Shown: positions 1-11,402, counted from the stretch's first letter. The stretch is DNA of 64,000 nucleotides from Eucalyptus grandis (GCF_016545825.1 NC_052621.1:8518199-8582198); one strand, 5' to 3'. Notes: a model not told the origin generated them from the sequence alone. Made by a program: numbers and translations.

Positions 1-582
1 ATCATTGCGCAAAAGCCTTTGAATGTGATATGTTATAATTATTTCCGTGAATTTTGGCAGCTTGCGCAAGAAATCTCGAACTTCGAAAAGTTACAAATTC
101 CCTCTCTGAATTTTGATTTTCACCATAGTCACTGATTTTCTATCTGTATTACAGTTAATTGTAGCTTGAAGATGGAATATCTCATTTTTTTCTGAATTAA
201 AAGGATTTCAAGTAAACATCCATAAATTCATTAATCATGTTTCATTATGTTTTTCATAACTTCACTGATCATTAACTATTATTTTGGTAAAGAAAGATGA
301 GTAAGCCCATTTTCGGGCTACGTGTAAATGTTTACACGTGCCATTACATCGACAAGACTATTACAATGCCGATAAGAACGTGACGTGGTCAAGTACCGGA
401 CTTCTTATTTTCAATAATTCACATCATTTCAAGAAATTGAATGCACAAGCTTAACCATGGAAAAAAGGAAAAAAGATGTGCAAATGTACGATGGATTGAT
501 CTCTATTGAAGTCCCACATTAAATATAAATAGATGCGTTTTTTTTTTTTTCTTTTTTTGGTCGAAAGAAAAAGATTTCATTA
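1..582. other. AT-rich intergenic DNA
   Basis: No gene is visible. The stretch is AT-rich, has short open frames only, and ends in a run of T at about 540-551. Confidence 0.5.
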
Positions 583-1076
583 CTAACCCACTAAAGGGGC
601 ACCATTGGTTGGCAAGTCTAAACATAAAATTAAACATAGAGAATGAGGAGGATTAGCAACCCAATTACTAGGAAGTGAGTTGGTACGATGGGATTTTGCG
701 ACCCAATCCGCGGCGTTGTTAGTTTCTCGTGGCTCGTAGATGATTGACACTCCACTAACCTGGGCCAAAATATCTCTGCAATCTGCAACTATGGGGCTGG
801 GCCGGCCAAGGTGGTTCCACTAACCTGATAAGCTGTTTACAAGTGATAGGTTATCGGATGAGATGAGCACCTGCAGATCAGCTTCGTTTTGTTCCAAGTC
901 TTCTCCAGTTTGTGCGTGTCTTCTGTTCTGTACCCAGCGAACCACTTCTCTCGAAGCTAGGGCTTCGGCGACCCACACGGACGGAGCAAGAATCGGCCTC
1001 GCGAAACCATGAAGGAGGATGCCGGCTTCGTTTCTGCATACTCCAGCAACCGATCCGGCCTTGGACGATGTGTTGA
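583..1076 (-). pseudogene. RNase H-like fragment (plant LINE / RVT_3 type)
   Basis: Read on the minus strand from about 1076, broken frames give the end of an RNase H-like domain of the kind carried by plant LINEs and LINE-derived genes. An early part contains a VAEALASREVV stretch followed by VLISSDNLSLVN, matching the family's acidic AEA..A and SD.L..V motifs. A later part (768-583) reads NNAADWVAKSH, the usual N.AAD.LAK ending, followed by a proline-rich tail. There is no reverse transcriptase upstream and the frames are not continuous, so this is a relic. The assignment rests on motif recall, not on a search. Confidence 0.55.
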
Positions 1077-1166
1077 GTGACTTCTAATTAAATGGCCTAT
1101 TTTGGAATTAGCTGTTGTATTCTCTTAGGCTCATCTTGTGCGCTTGAGTGGGCTTCCACTAATAAA

Positions 1167-1201
1167 AACTCACTTGAGTCCTTCATAGACTCAAGTGAGT
1201 T
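1167..1201. repeat. Perfect 14-bp inverted repeat (hairpin)
   Basis: Positions 1167-1180 and 1188-1201 are perfect reverse complements separated by a 7-base loop. The direct sequence ACTCACTTGAGTC shows the arm. No T-tract follows directly, and no gene end is close, so a role is not evident. Confidence 0.8.
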
Positions 1202-2972
1202 TATGAAGGTCTAGATGGGCTTGGCCCCTGACCTACAAAGGCCCAGCTCAAGCCCGCCCGTTGGGCCACCTTTCTATCCCTTATTTTCTAAAATTTCAAC
1301 TAAAAAACTTATAAAAGATGGATTAGAAATGAGTAAAAGAATTTAGGGTTTTGTGTTTTTATTTTTATTTTGCGGTTTCACCTATAGGTTCAAAAATATA
1401 TTTTTCTCTTATATCATAATTTTGGGCTTATTTAATACAATCGGTGTTTATAGATTTTAAATATGAGTCATTAGGAAACAATATTTTATTATCATTTTTC
1501 AAAAGATATAACGGTGGGTTGGGCTTCGAAACCCTAACCCAGGTTGACCGGCCCAGGACATTTTGTCCAAGCCTGCTTAATGGACCTAAAAAGTTTAGTG
1601 TGGACTTTTAATTAATTAGGTCTCTTCATAGTCCTCTCCATCATGACCATTCTTGTTGTTCAAGTTGTAAACTACTACATCGAAAACCCGAGTTGTGCGT
1701 GGACGAAAACAAGTGACATGATTTTCCCAGAAGACAAAGATTAGCTACCTCATTTGAAAATTGAGACCAAATACAGGTTGATTAAGCCATTTTCATCGAA
1801 AATAACTTTGTCATACAATGTTTTTCAATAGCGTTTATTTTTTTACGAACAAAATGGGATAGGTAGGCTAGGAACCTAAATTGATGGTCAAGATAGTAAC
1901 TGAAATGTTTTTTTTATTTTTCCCAATTTAATTGCTGAACTTTTAAAATCTGAGTTTCGTGTAGTCTTCCTGTCAAGAGAACTGACCGCGTTGGTAGGCA
2001 TGGCGCACTCTGTCCAAATAGCAAGCTCACCTACGTCTCCTACTATGCCAGCTGCAATTCATAGCCACAGCGCACGGTGGCCGCCACCAACTGAAGCCGG
2101 AAAGCGTTGCTTCCATGTCATCAAACAGTGTCGGACTCGCCGCAACGGTCGGACGAGAGCAGATGGTCCTTTTGCCCGATTTTGACCACCGGGAGGGAGT
2201 AGACCAACATCACCTCCACTTTGTATCCGACGAGGCTGCAGCTGCGAGGGAGAAAGGACCAAAGGTGAGAGGAAGAGGAGAGGAAGGCAGTCGTGCGGCG
2301 AGCAGCGAGCGGTGAGGCGGCGAGGAGCAGCGAGCGGCGAGGAGGAGGAGTAAAGGAGCTAGGGTTTCTGAGAAACTCAAAAGTAATTAAAAAGTGGGGT
2401 CTATGTCTATTTTGGGGGAGGCACCAGATGCATCAGAAAAGGAAAAAAATAAATTTGGGTGGTCGATGGTGAGGACTCAGAAAGGAAAATTTGGATGGAA
2501 AAAGAAGAGAGTGTGCTTTAATGGGAATTTTTTTAATCAAAAAATAAATAAATGTGATTAAAAAATAAAAGTAAATTTAAGGAGGTCGTCGATGAAGGGA
2601 AAAGTAAAAAAAAAGTGCAGTTTATTAATAATGTTTAAGATTTATTTATTTATTTGAAATTAAATTAATTAAAAATAAAAATATTTATTTAATATTTAAC
2701 GTGGAACATGCTTAAAATGACATGTCGCGTGTCGCGAAGGCCACATTTAACATCCGAGGTCGTCGAGAAGGAAAAGTATCGAAGAATCTGGATGTCTTCT
2801 TGACATTTGTTTGTTTATAGAAGATTTGCTCTTGGCGACGTGATGTGAACCGGCAGCTGGAGAAGAAAAGATCTCCAAAGCTGTGGCCGTGCAATCGATC
2901 TTGGAGAAGAGACGCTGCAAAAGAAGCGTTCAACTTTGGAAAAGACAGTATTCAAATTCCAGAGTCTAAAAG
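1202..2972. other. Intergenic DNA with a GC-richer patch
   Basis: I see no gene. The segment 1985-2380 is more GC-rich than its surroundings and ends in a purine-rich block with repeated GAGCAGCGAGCGG units near 2300-2335. It has small open frames on both strands with no recognisable protein. The rest is AT-rich. Confidence 0.45.
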
Positions 2973-3460
2973 ATGGATCGCGATCGCGGGAGCATAACCG
3001 TCGAGGATGATGAAATCCGAGAGCAGAAAGCGCTAGAGTCGGTAAACAAACCACACCGCCAAGCAGAATTCAAAATGACGTGTGCATCGGCTGCTACCCG
3101 CTGCCGCTAAAGAAGGCGACGTTGACAAGTTCATCGAAGCTCTCTCAAAGAGTATTCTGCCGAAGAGAGGTCCCTTGTCTGACGTTATCAACGTGCAGGG
3201 CCCTTCTGGGAAGTCAGTTGCTCCACGTCGCAGAGGGTACCGAGAAAAGCCGACGTCCTCCGAGCCCTCCTCGAGGTCATCCGTGACAAGTGACTCGCTG
3301 CTGAGGCGAACTACCGAGGGGACACCGTGCTCCATGTTGCGGCTCGAGCTGGCAGGATCTGCACGGCCGAGCTCCTCCTAAGCTGCGGCAGGATTCTGCA
3401 CATGGCGAACGACACAAGGAACCTGGCGTTTCATGAGGCTGTGAAGAACCGGATGATCTA
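2973..3460 (+). pseudogene. Ankyrin-repeat protein fragment (ACD6-like), broken
   Basis: The plus strand encodes the start of an ankyrin-repeat protein in shifting frames. From 3082 one frame gives LLPAAAKEGDVDKFIEAL, typical of the first ankyrin unit of plant ACD6-like membrane ankyrin proteins. Near 3210 the sense moves to another frame with GKSLLHVAEGTEKADVLRAL, and near 3325 a further unit reads GDTVLHVAARAGR followed by CTAELLLSCG. Two or three ankyrin units are therefore present, but at least one frameshift and early stops interrupt them, and the gene ends after about 490 bases. An inverted, diverged copy of its first half follows directly. It cannot make the full protein, but as a hairpin it may still be transcribed. 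Confidence 0.7.
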
Positions 3461-3662
3461 GAGGAGGGCCTGGAGGATGTCGACTCTATTGATACCCGCC
3501 GCGACATGCCGAGCAATGAGTTTCCAGAAGGGCCCTGTGCGTTGACAATGTCGTACAAGAGGGCCTTCTCTTCAGCGGAATACTTTTTTAAGGGCTTCGA
3601 TGAACTTATTTGCGTCGCCTTCTTTCGCAGCTTCGGGCAGCAGCCGATTCACATGACCGATG
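3461..3662 (-). pseudogene. Inverted copy of the ankyrin fragment
   Basis: On the minus strand, 3650 down to 3461 repeats the first ankyrin part found on the plus strand at about 3085-3290: RLLPEAAKEGDANKFIEAL, then DIVNAQGPSGNSLLG. The two arms differ at many positions and both contain frameshifts. Together with the roughly 170 bases between them they form a long imperfect inverted repeat. Confidence 0.7.
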
Positions 3663-4956
3663 CCACTGTAAAATGCGCAACCTTACTCTAATACCACACG
3701 GAGGGCATGCAAAAGTATTGTGGTGGCTCGACACACACTTGTTAGACTAAACCGTCGCACAAGCATAACACTAACAAAATCATCTATATACTCACACCAC
3801 GTTGTGAAACCCTCGAAGCAAACTAGGTTATGCAAACTAGCTTATGCAGAGACGCTCTCGCTGTAATTCTTTTCATCTCTCACCCATAGAGAGCAACCCT
3901 CTCTATTAGGCCGCGTTGCCCTCTCTCTTTCTTGAAGCTCACCTTTTCATATGGCGACTTCTCCTTCAGAAACTTCAAGCCTTATTTGTAGGCTCGAGTT
4001 AATTTTCTCCAAGCTCACCGCCTTCAGCAGGCGGTGGAGTCCATTTATTCGTTGAGAAGATTGGTGAAGTGAGTGGTGTCGGCTCGTCACATGATGCCGA
4101 GTCGAGAAGTTGCCATCACCTCATCGAATCGATTTCCTTTAGCCAGTAGAACTTCGCCTCGTTTCGAATTATGTTAACATGCTTTTAACAACCGCCTCAT
4201 GTCACCGCTCTCCCTTTGCTGACATCATTTTTCTTTGTCCCATTTGGTGCTGACTCAGACATCCTCAGCCACAAGTTGAAGATATTTTCTTCGCTAGCTG
4301 TCGGTGCACATCATGTGGCCAAGGGCAGGTCCTCGAAATAAAATATCTTCTCGGGAACAGGCGTCCATCAAATATCCTAAGTCATAAAAAGATCCAACCA
4401 TGTTTGCAGTAGCCATTGCAGAAAATATAAATATACTCGAGAAGGGGAAGAAATTAGAATCGGACTTTGAGGCCCGGTAATACTCTCTTAAAAATTATTT
4501 ATTTCATAATATTACTAATGGTTATTGACAAAATCATCTAAGCTACCATAAAATCTCAATGAAAATATGATATAACAATTACGATACTTCTTGAGTATTT
4601 ATCGAAAGAAATAATTAAAAAAATGATTGAATATCATAATAATGAAGCATCACTCAAAAAGACTGACAAATATGAATATATATTACAGTATTTTTTAGAG
4701 AAGGTATTCCCGAACAGATACGTCCTTAAAAGGCATATAAAAAAATCGGATTCAATAATAATAACAATAATATTTTTTGAATTCTAAATTTCATAATATA
4801 TGAAAAATTACAACATTTCGTGAAGAAGAAATCATGTCTGAATGACACAACTCTCCAAATGTTAAAAGGTTATGTCCAAACAAACATAACTTTTCAAACG
4901 TTGTAGTTGTGCCTAATAACTGTTAGACAAATGCAATACTAAAATTTCAAATTAAA
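3663..4956. other. Intergenic DNA
   Basis: No gene or clear repeat end was recognised. The first half has mixed composition, and from about 4480 it becomes very AT-rich. Confidence 0.4.
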
Positions 4957-5005
4957 TAACAACAACAACAACAACAACAATAACAACCACAACAATAATA
5001 ATAAC
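4957..5005. repeat. AAC/AAT microsatellite
   Basis: A run of AAC triplets grades into AAT triplets. Confidence 0.9.
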
Positions 5006-5207
5006 TATACTCTATTACGAATAGTCACACTATTTCGATAGTACACATGAGTTATTTTATAAATTCAAATTTCAATAAATAAAAAATTAAAAAAAGAGGA
5101 TTAGTGCCGCTTATGATTCGTGAGCTTCCTAAGTGTGGTATTGTGGGTCTAGTCTACTTAACCCATTGTCCTCATTTGAACAAGCTAGAGGACATGCATA
5201 CTTATAT

Positions 5208-5911
5208 GTTGCGTTTGGCGATTATGATAAAATTCACGATAGAATAAAAGTTATCATATCCTATATTTAGTGCTCACTCAAGATAGGATATAGATCAGAT
5301 AAAATTATTCCATAGAGAAGGTAGAATAAAGGCAAGTAGGATTTCTAATATCTATAATAAGAAAGTCTTTTTCTCATATAATTTTTTTAAAATTAAAAAA
5401 TTTAAATTATATTCAATATAAATAATATTTGAATTCTAATATATTAATTAAAAATAAGAAAAATAAAATTTTAGTTTTTTTAATTTAATATTATTTTTAT
5501 TTATATATTTAAATTTAATTATATCTTATAATATAAATTCAATTTATAAATATATATTCATTACGCATTTTAGGTGTTTTAGTATTTTAGGTATATTAGT
5601 ACAATTTTCTATTTAATAAAATTTTATTAGAGAATGATGGAAGGGAAGAAAGAAATAAAAAAATAAATTAATTTAAAAGGATAGGAAAATAAAATAAAAT
5701 AATAAAAATAAAGTAGACAAAATCTCCGTTTGTAAAATTTGTGATTCATATAAGTGTTTATACCAAACAATATGTATAATACGATGTAAATATATTCGAT
5801 TTTATTATTGCAATCACTAAGTAATAGATAAGATATAGCAAAATCCTATAAATTTCATATCATATCTTATCTAGTCCTATCTTGATTAGAATCTGGACGA
5901 CCAAACGTAAC
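5208..5911. mobile_element. AT-rich MITE-like element with GTTRCGTTTGG ends
   Basis: The left end reads GTTGCGTTTGG. The right end (5901-5911), reverse-complemented, reads GTTACGTTTGG, so these are 11-bp terminal inverted repeats with one mismatch. Matching subterminal sequence (GATAAGATAT-type motifs) appears in inverted order at about 5285 and 5830. The inside is very AT-rich and codes for nothing. The ends resemble PIF/Harbinger-type nonautonomous elements, but I could not settle the target-site duplication. Confidence 0.5.
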
Positions 5912-5922
5912 CATATACTAGC

Positions 5923-6038
5923 TCACATATTCTTAACTATCCTATATGGGACAAGAAAAAGCAAAATTTTGTTTGTTTGCCCACATATTCTTAACTATCC
6001 TGTATGGGATGAGAAAAAGCAAAATTTTGTTTGTATTA
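5923..6038. repeat. Tandem duplication, 59-bp unit
   Basis: Two near-identical units start at 5923 and 5982, both beginning CACATATTCTTAACTATCCT and sharing the AAGCAAAATTTTGTTTGT tail. Confidence 0.8.
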
Positions 6039-6065
6039 CAACCAAACAACCGACAATAACTATTA

Positions 6066-6480
6066 ATATCACTTAGGGGGGGTGAATAAGTGATTTCAAA
6101 GATTTTGACAAAATAAAGTGGAAATAAAGTAATCAAGAGTGATGTGGATATGATTGTGAAAAATAAAATATGAATATGATTAGAAACAAATGATATCCAC
6201 AATAAAGTTTATAGTGGTTTGACTTTATGTAAGCTTACATTCACTTTCTCTCAGCTGACAGCTTACTAATTATATTCCTCTAGATAATCGATAAGATATC
6301 ACATATGTAATTACTGTTTATATTCAAGTACTTATCCTTGAAGTAGGTGTTGTGATCTCACACCTAAGCATAAACATATTACTCTGCTAGAACTTCTCAA
6401 AGATTACAAAAATGAAGTGCTCAAAAGACAATGTAAAAATGGTGTGAAGCTTTATTCAGATATGGAATTATTACTCCTGA
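6066..6480 (+). mobile_element. Possible remnant of a copia-type LTR
   Basis: The start contains a run of G followed by TGAATAAGTGATTTC, reminiscent of the GGGGGGTGAATAG signature of some plant copia LTRs. A TTTATAGTGGTTTGACTTT stretch near 6210 is also LTR-like. No ends or partner LTR were found. Confidence 0.25.
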
Positions 6481-6869
6481 TGTATCTTTTTCTTCATCTC
6501 CTCAATTTTCTTTTATACTCTTCTCATCGAAGCTTCCATTGAACTACTTTCAGGAGGATCAATCTCCAATGTAGCTGTTGGACTATTATTAAAAGGATAA
6601 GGTAGTTGTTGAGGTCGATCAATCAGAATTCCTGTTGATTTGATTGCCCCTCGATCAATTCTGGTTTCCAAGTGTGAGGTGCTTCAATTATAGAGAGAAT
6701 TGTGCTTTTGGGATGATTGTTAATCAATCAAGATATATTGGAAATTCTTGAAAATTACAATCTCATAAGATAGGAATTCATACCAAATCACTACATGTTA
6801 AGGGAAGAAATAAAATATCTCTAAAGATTATAGAAGAATTGTCATTGTAGGTTGAATAAGTGCTTTGCT

Positions 6870-7075
6870 CATATTCACAGTCATTCATTATATCCAACTT
6901 TTCAGTATTTTGCTAATATTCACAGTGTAAACTGATCATATCTATATATTACTTCTGCTCATATCCACATATCAAGCCGCTCATATCCACATAGTAAGCC
7001 GCACAAATTCGCATATCAAGCTACTCATATCCATGTTGTAAATTACTTCTATCCATGTAGCAAGTTGCTCATTTA
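6870..7075. repeat. Imperfect tandem array, about 22-24 bp unit
   Basis: Repeated GCTCATATCCACATATCAAG-like units start at about 6955, 6979, 7001 and 7022, with more diverged units before and after. Units vary in length and sequence. Confidence 0.6.
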
Positions 7076-8098
7076 GACTTGTCAAACGAAATGATTAGGT
7101 GGGGTTGGGTCATAAATGATCGACCCAAGTTGACCTATTCACTTATTTATAACCCATTTATTAATAATATAAATTTATTGACCCATACCCGACTCAACCC
7201 ATACCTAATTCATATCAAATCCAATCCATATTATAAAACGCTTCCATATTTAATCAAATTTAGAAAAAATTATTTCTTATGATTTTTAAAAAAATTATAG
7301 TGATAAAACACTTCCATACAATTACAAATTTAATGGATAAATTTTATAATTTTTTTAAATTGAGGCTCCATTTATTTCACAAAAAATGTGGCATTTTTAG
7401 AAATGATTATATTTTATAATATTTGGTTAAAACTCAAAAACAAACTAATTTTTTTTTTTTCACATAGTCTAGAAAATCCGATTTGATTTTCTGTGCACTA
7501 TTTTAAGTATTTTTCTTTTGTTTGTATTATTATTTTAAAACATAGAATTTTCAATATTTTTTCCTCCTCGTTCTCTCGATCTTCGACCATGGTGGCCATG
7601 GCCAATAATAGGCTAGCTCAAGCCTTGCCACAAGTCGATGAGGCTCCACCTTGCCCGATCGGTGAGCTTGAGGCTCCCCAGTGTGATTGGTGACTAGGCG
7701 ATGGCATTACTGATGAGGGCTTTGTGGCCTTTAGCCAATGGCTTGCAAAGGTCAATTGTCGAAATTCGTAGGGGAAAAAGTAAAAGAAAAAAAAAATAAT
7801 TAAAAAAATTACAAAATAAAAATTATAAAAAATTGCCAAAGATGATGATATCTCATTAATAAGTTTACTGCTGAAGATGATGATATCTCATTAATAAGTT
7901 TACTCAACTAATAATTTTTATAAGTTAATTGGGTTGTAAATGGGTTTAAAACAAACCCATTTACAACTCATGTATCACTAGATTTTGATACAACTCAAAC
8001 CCATTAATAATCTATTTATTAAAACTTAACTAACTCATATATGACCTATCTCATTATAAATGGGTTCAAAGTGGGACTCATTTTTCCACCTTTAGATA
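7070..8098. mobile_element. Nonautonomous element with GGGTT/ACCCA-rich ends
   Basis: The left end has AGACTTGTCAAACGAAATG followed by GGTTGGGTC. The right end, reverse-complemented, reads CTAAAGGTGGAAAAATGAG, a loose inverted match. Repeated forms of AACCCATTTA and its complement occur near both ends, and a related element lies at 35505-35945. A GC-richer block (7570-7740) and a 33-bp direct repeat (about 7840-7905) sit inside. It is probably a decayed hAT-like element with a later insertion. The ends are approximate. Confidence 0.4.
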
Positions 8099-8119
8099 TA
8101 TTCAACTATTCTTCTAAAG

Positions 8120-8360
8120 GATTTTGGATAGAATCATTAGCTGGAAAAATCAAGGGATTCTGTTGATACAATCGAGTAATTAAAAGTTTCACAATTATTG
8201 AACTAGATTTATTGTCATAACCTGCATTTTCGAACAAAATTGATTTATTTAAACCATGATCATGAGCAAGTGCATAAATATACTCTTGAAAAAGAAGTGG
8301 GTATAGGAAGTCATGTTGTCTAGATCTATCTAGTTCTAAATATCCTTGAAATTCCTCCAT
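8120..8360 (-). pseudogene. matK: Nuclear copy of the 5' end of plastid matK
   Basis: The minus strand from 8360 begins [15 protein letters not shown] and continues through [14 protein letters not shown] and GYDNKSS to ANDSIQNP. This is the N-terminal part of maturase K, the group II intron maturase encoded within plastid trnK. About 80 codons stay open, but several positions differ from what I know of plastid copies. Similarity stops near 8125, and the rest of the roughly 500-residue protein and the trnK exons are missing. AT-rich repeat DNA surrounds it, so it is a plastid-derived insertion (NUPT), not a working gene. The bases 8361-8527 have an open frame I do not recognise. Confidence 0.8.
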
Positions 8361-9100
8361 TGGAAATTCGATTTGACTCCAAAAAGAAACGAAAAAGGTA
8401 GGGGGTTGGTTGTGAATAATAGATCCTGTAGACTTAATATCTTGGCATATCCAAGATTATGTTTGCTTTCGCATTGATTCTCCAAATCAATGAAAAATCT
8501 TCCACCACTCATAAAAATTATCTTCATTGAGCATATATTACTTGAAACATAATAAACTCTTACATTTATAAAGATTGATAGAAAACATGGACAGTTTTAT
8601 CAATTTTAAAATATATTACAAAACTTTCTCAATAAAGTTTAGTGGTTTTACGTAGATTTTTTTTTTTTTTTGTTTAAATATATCTTGAGTTTCTGGCCGT
8701 TGAACGAAATCGGATTGATGAGAATACGTGAACTCAACCACGTGTGAGTCAGGATCAGACATGAAAAATTGTCAGAAGAAGGAGGTTGCACGTGGATTTC
8801 ATTTATAAGCTGCAAGCGTGAAAGAGATTAATTACGTGTGGCTTACATTGGCGTCCTCTACTCTCTAGGTTGGACTTTTGAATTGGGAAATACATGGAGG
8901 AAATTAGACGGTGGCCCACTTGCACGCGAGGATGGTTGTCCCCTTTCCCGTCTTCTGCCGAAGCCATCGTTGTTGACCTTGAGAGAGAAGGAAAAAGAAG
9001 AGGATAAAAGCCCTACGTTCATCCATGATTTAATGCATGCAGATGCATGCATGCCCATAAATTATGGTGGGCTTTCTTTGTCCTTTTCTTTCATCTGAAG

Positions 9101-9194
9101 AAGACTTCCACGTGTTGCCATAAATGACGTCCAATGGAGAAGGGCGCCAAAGTTATTTCGGTGGCCAAGAGAGAGAGCTCTTAGACTATAAAAG

Positions 9195-9225
<31 letters not shown>

Positions 9226-9297
9226 AGACTTCCACGTGTTGCCACGTCCAGAGTTATTTCTGGCCCCGAGAGAGGGAGAGCTCTTAGACTATAAAAG
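9101..9297 (+). promoter_or_regulatory. Duplicated G-box/TATA module
   Basis: GAAGACTTCCACGTGTTGCC and AGAGCTCTTAGACTATAAAAG occur in this order twice, at about 9101-9191 and 9225-9297, separated by a run of A. Each copy holds a CACGTG G-box and a CTATAAAAG TATA-like box. If the surrounding segment is an LTR, this is its promoter, duplicated. Confidence 0.6.
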
Positions 9298-9346
9298 AGT
9301 GCAGAGAGTTCTCGTGAGGAATTTTGTTGTTGTAATTATACCGAGT

Positions 9347-9475
9347 ATTTTAGCCAGTTAAATTTTTATGAGTAGAATTTATTTAATTCTTTGAGTAAGA
9401 TTTCACCGAACATTTTAGCCAGTTAAATTCTTATGAGTAGAATTTATTTAATTCTTTGAATAAGGTTTCACAAGA
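9347..9475. repeat. Tandem duplication, 65-bp unit
   Basis: Two copies of a unit starting ATTTTAGCCAGTTAAAT and containing GAGTAGAATTTATTTAATTC begin at 9347 and 9412. Confidence 0.85.
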
Positions 9476-9721
9476 AATTGTGAGGAACTAAATACTGTAT
9501 AAGTTATTGAATGTAATTAGAAGTTGAGAAATACTAAGTGAGTGTTTAAGTGTTCGAGTGATTATAATCTCCAGTGCATTGATGGGTTTTTATAGTAAAT
9601 TTTGTGCTACTCTTCCGTGGACATTGGTTCCAATACTCGGATCGAATCGCGTAAATTGGGTGCCTGATTTCATTTCCTTTGTTCTGACTATTTTATCCGA
9701 TTCATTTGTCCGTGTTCTGCA

Positions 9722-10221
9722 ATACTTTCCAGTCTGTAGAAATGCCTTGAGACCACGATGAGTCGCCCATAAGGTTTGCATCTCCTGACCTTTGCTTCCA
9801 TGTTGCCGTTACTTGCGGGGATTTCGATCCTAGGTGAACACAGCAGTCGGAAAAGCATCGAGCAGAACTTAGAAAGTTCTTTCTCTCTCTTTCCTTTTTT
9901 TTTTTCCTGTATGTATGAAAATAATGATCGAAATTTCATTACATAAAATAAAAATGCATATTTGCATGCGTGAAAACAAAAACTAGAAAAAAAAAAACTA
10001 AGAAATTCTAACTTAGCGATAACTGTGTTTAATTACTTGTATAAAATCAACCCGAGATTTCAAAAATTATAAAGACAAGTAAGGTTTAATAACCTTTTTA
10101 TGAGATTTCAAGATATCGTGGCTAATTAAACTTTAATGTATGATGACTTGAGCTAGTTCTATACATTTTCTCGTTTGAGTATCTTTGTTCTACAATGTCA
10201 ATTTATCCATAATAGAATTTA
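9722..10221. other. Intergenic DNA
   Basis: No gene seen. AT-rich from 9900 onward. Confidence 0.4.
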
Positions 10222-10545
10222 GGGGATAAGTGCATGGGAGTCCTAAAACTTGTCAAGAAAGTGTAATTAACTCTTAAAACTTTCAAAAAGTACAATTAAG
10301 TATTAAAACTTATTATGAAAGTACAATCAAGTCTTAAAACTTTCAAAAAGTACAATCAAGTCGTAAAAAATCATGAAAGTGTAAATAAATCCTAAAATTT
10401 AAAAAAAAAAACGTAATTAATAAAAGGATTTGATTGCACTTTTTCAAAATTTTTAGGATTTAATTGTACTTTTTGAAAGTTTTAAAATTTAATTATATTT
10501 TTGTAACAAGCTTTATGACTTTCAATGTACTTATTTATAAAATTT
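10222..10545. repeat. Foldback (palindromic) element with internal repeats
   Basis: The left arm repeats an AAAACTTTCAAAAAGTACAAT motif two or three times (about 10280, 10335). The right arm carries its reverse complement (TTGTACTTTTTGAAAGTTTT near 10460, and a weaker copy). The transcript of either strand would fold into a long hairpin. It resembles the foldback in lipoxygenase intron 1 in plan, though not clearly in sequence. Confidence 0.6.
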
Positions 10546-11039
10546 AGTAACTCAATATCGTTCAAATGCACTACTATTGGAAGAAAACTTTATTAGTTTC
10601 AATTTATTGCCAACATAATAGATGCTTCTAATTGTGTGCTGGCTTCGACAATGTTTATGGAAAGTACATGTCATGTGCGCATAACTAAACAGCCCATAAA
10701 TTGTTTCTAGTACATGAACGTAACATGTAATTAGACATATGACGTACTTATCAGTGTAATTTGCTTAAATGAAGATTAATGTACTCTCTGGATGCAAACA
10801 TGCAATGGTTTATGTTATCAATATATTTGGATTCAACAAAAAAAAGAAGAATATATTTTTTAAATGAAAGGACTCTACGTAGCAACAGAATTTGTAATTA
10901 GCCTTTTTGTTATCTTTAAGTAGAAAATAATAAAAAAGAAATCCAATGATTGTGGAGATTGAGCTCGATCAATATCATGAGCTACTTGATTTACAGGCGG
11001 GAGCTGTTTTAAGGACTCTTTAATTAATATCACGAATTG
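10546..11039. other. Intergenic DNA
   Basis: No gene or repeat recognised. AT-rich. Confidence 0.4.
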
Positions 11040-11255
11040 TTTTATATTTCGTTTGTTTCACCAAAAATGAATAAAATCAAAAATAATTTCCTAAAAATGA
11101 TCTCTTGCATCGGCTACAAAAATCAACAAATGAAAAATATTTTTACAATTCATGGTCGATTATGAAAATATTTTTCATCGACTAATTATTTCAAACGATA
11201 TAAATTATTATTATTTTTAAAATATTTTTAAATCATTCATTTTTCGAACTAAAAA
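11040..11255. mobile_element. Small AT-rich MITE-like element
   Basis: The left side (TCGTTTGTTTCACCAAAAATG) and the right side (reverse complement of TTTAAATCATTCATTTTTCG) resemble the ends of the element at 49373-49595, with AAAATGA-rich subterminal sequence in both orientations. The ends are approximate. Confidence 0.35.
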
Positions 11256-11264
11256 CATTGATAT

Positions 11265-11267
<3 letters not shown>

Positions 11268-11300
<33 letters not shown>

Positions 11301-11310
11301 CCTTTCTAGA

Positions 11311-11345
<35 letters not shown>
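11268..11345. repeat. TA and GA microsatellites
   Basis: An AT run (11268-11299) is followed by a GA run (11313-11345). They lie about 200 bases downstream of the stop codon of the minus-strand gene. Confidence 0.95.
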
Positions 11346-11348
<3 letters not shown>

Positions 11349-11402
11349 AAGCGGAATCCTCTTATGTGAATATCATAATTAGCATATTCTTATTTTCTCG
11401 TG

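Larger units (their letters stand above)
8671..9721 (+). mobile_element. Probable solo copia LTR
   Basis: The segment starts TGTTTAAAT and ends CCGTGTTCTGCA. Its start resembles the TGTTAAATTT start of the LTR at 42862. Its end part (GTGTTTAAGTGTTCGAGTGA, then ATAGTAAATTTTGTGC, a CCGTGGAC stretch and AATCGCGTAAATT) runs parallel to the end of that LTR. No second copy, primer-binding site or clear target duplication was found, so it is probably a solo LTR. Internal duplications and a long poly-A have lengthened it. Confidence 0.45.

Noticed and set aside
6870..7075. A CRISPR-like array of short repeats
   Set aside because: Units of 22-24 bp follow each other with no unique spacers, vary in sequence, and the genome is a plant.
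8106..8360. A functional matK gene
   Set aside because: Only the first about 80 codons are present and the surroundings are nuclear repeats, not trnK.
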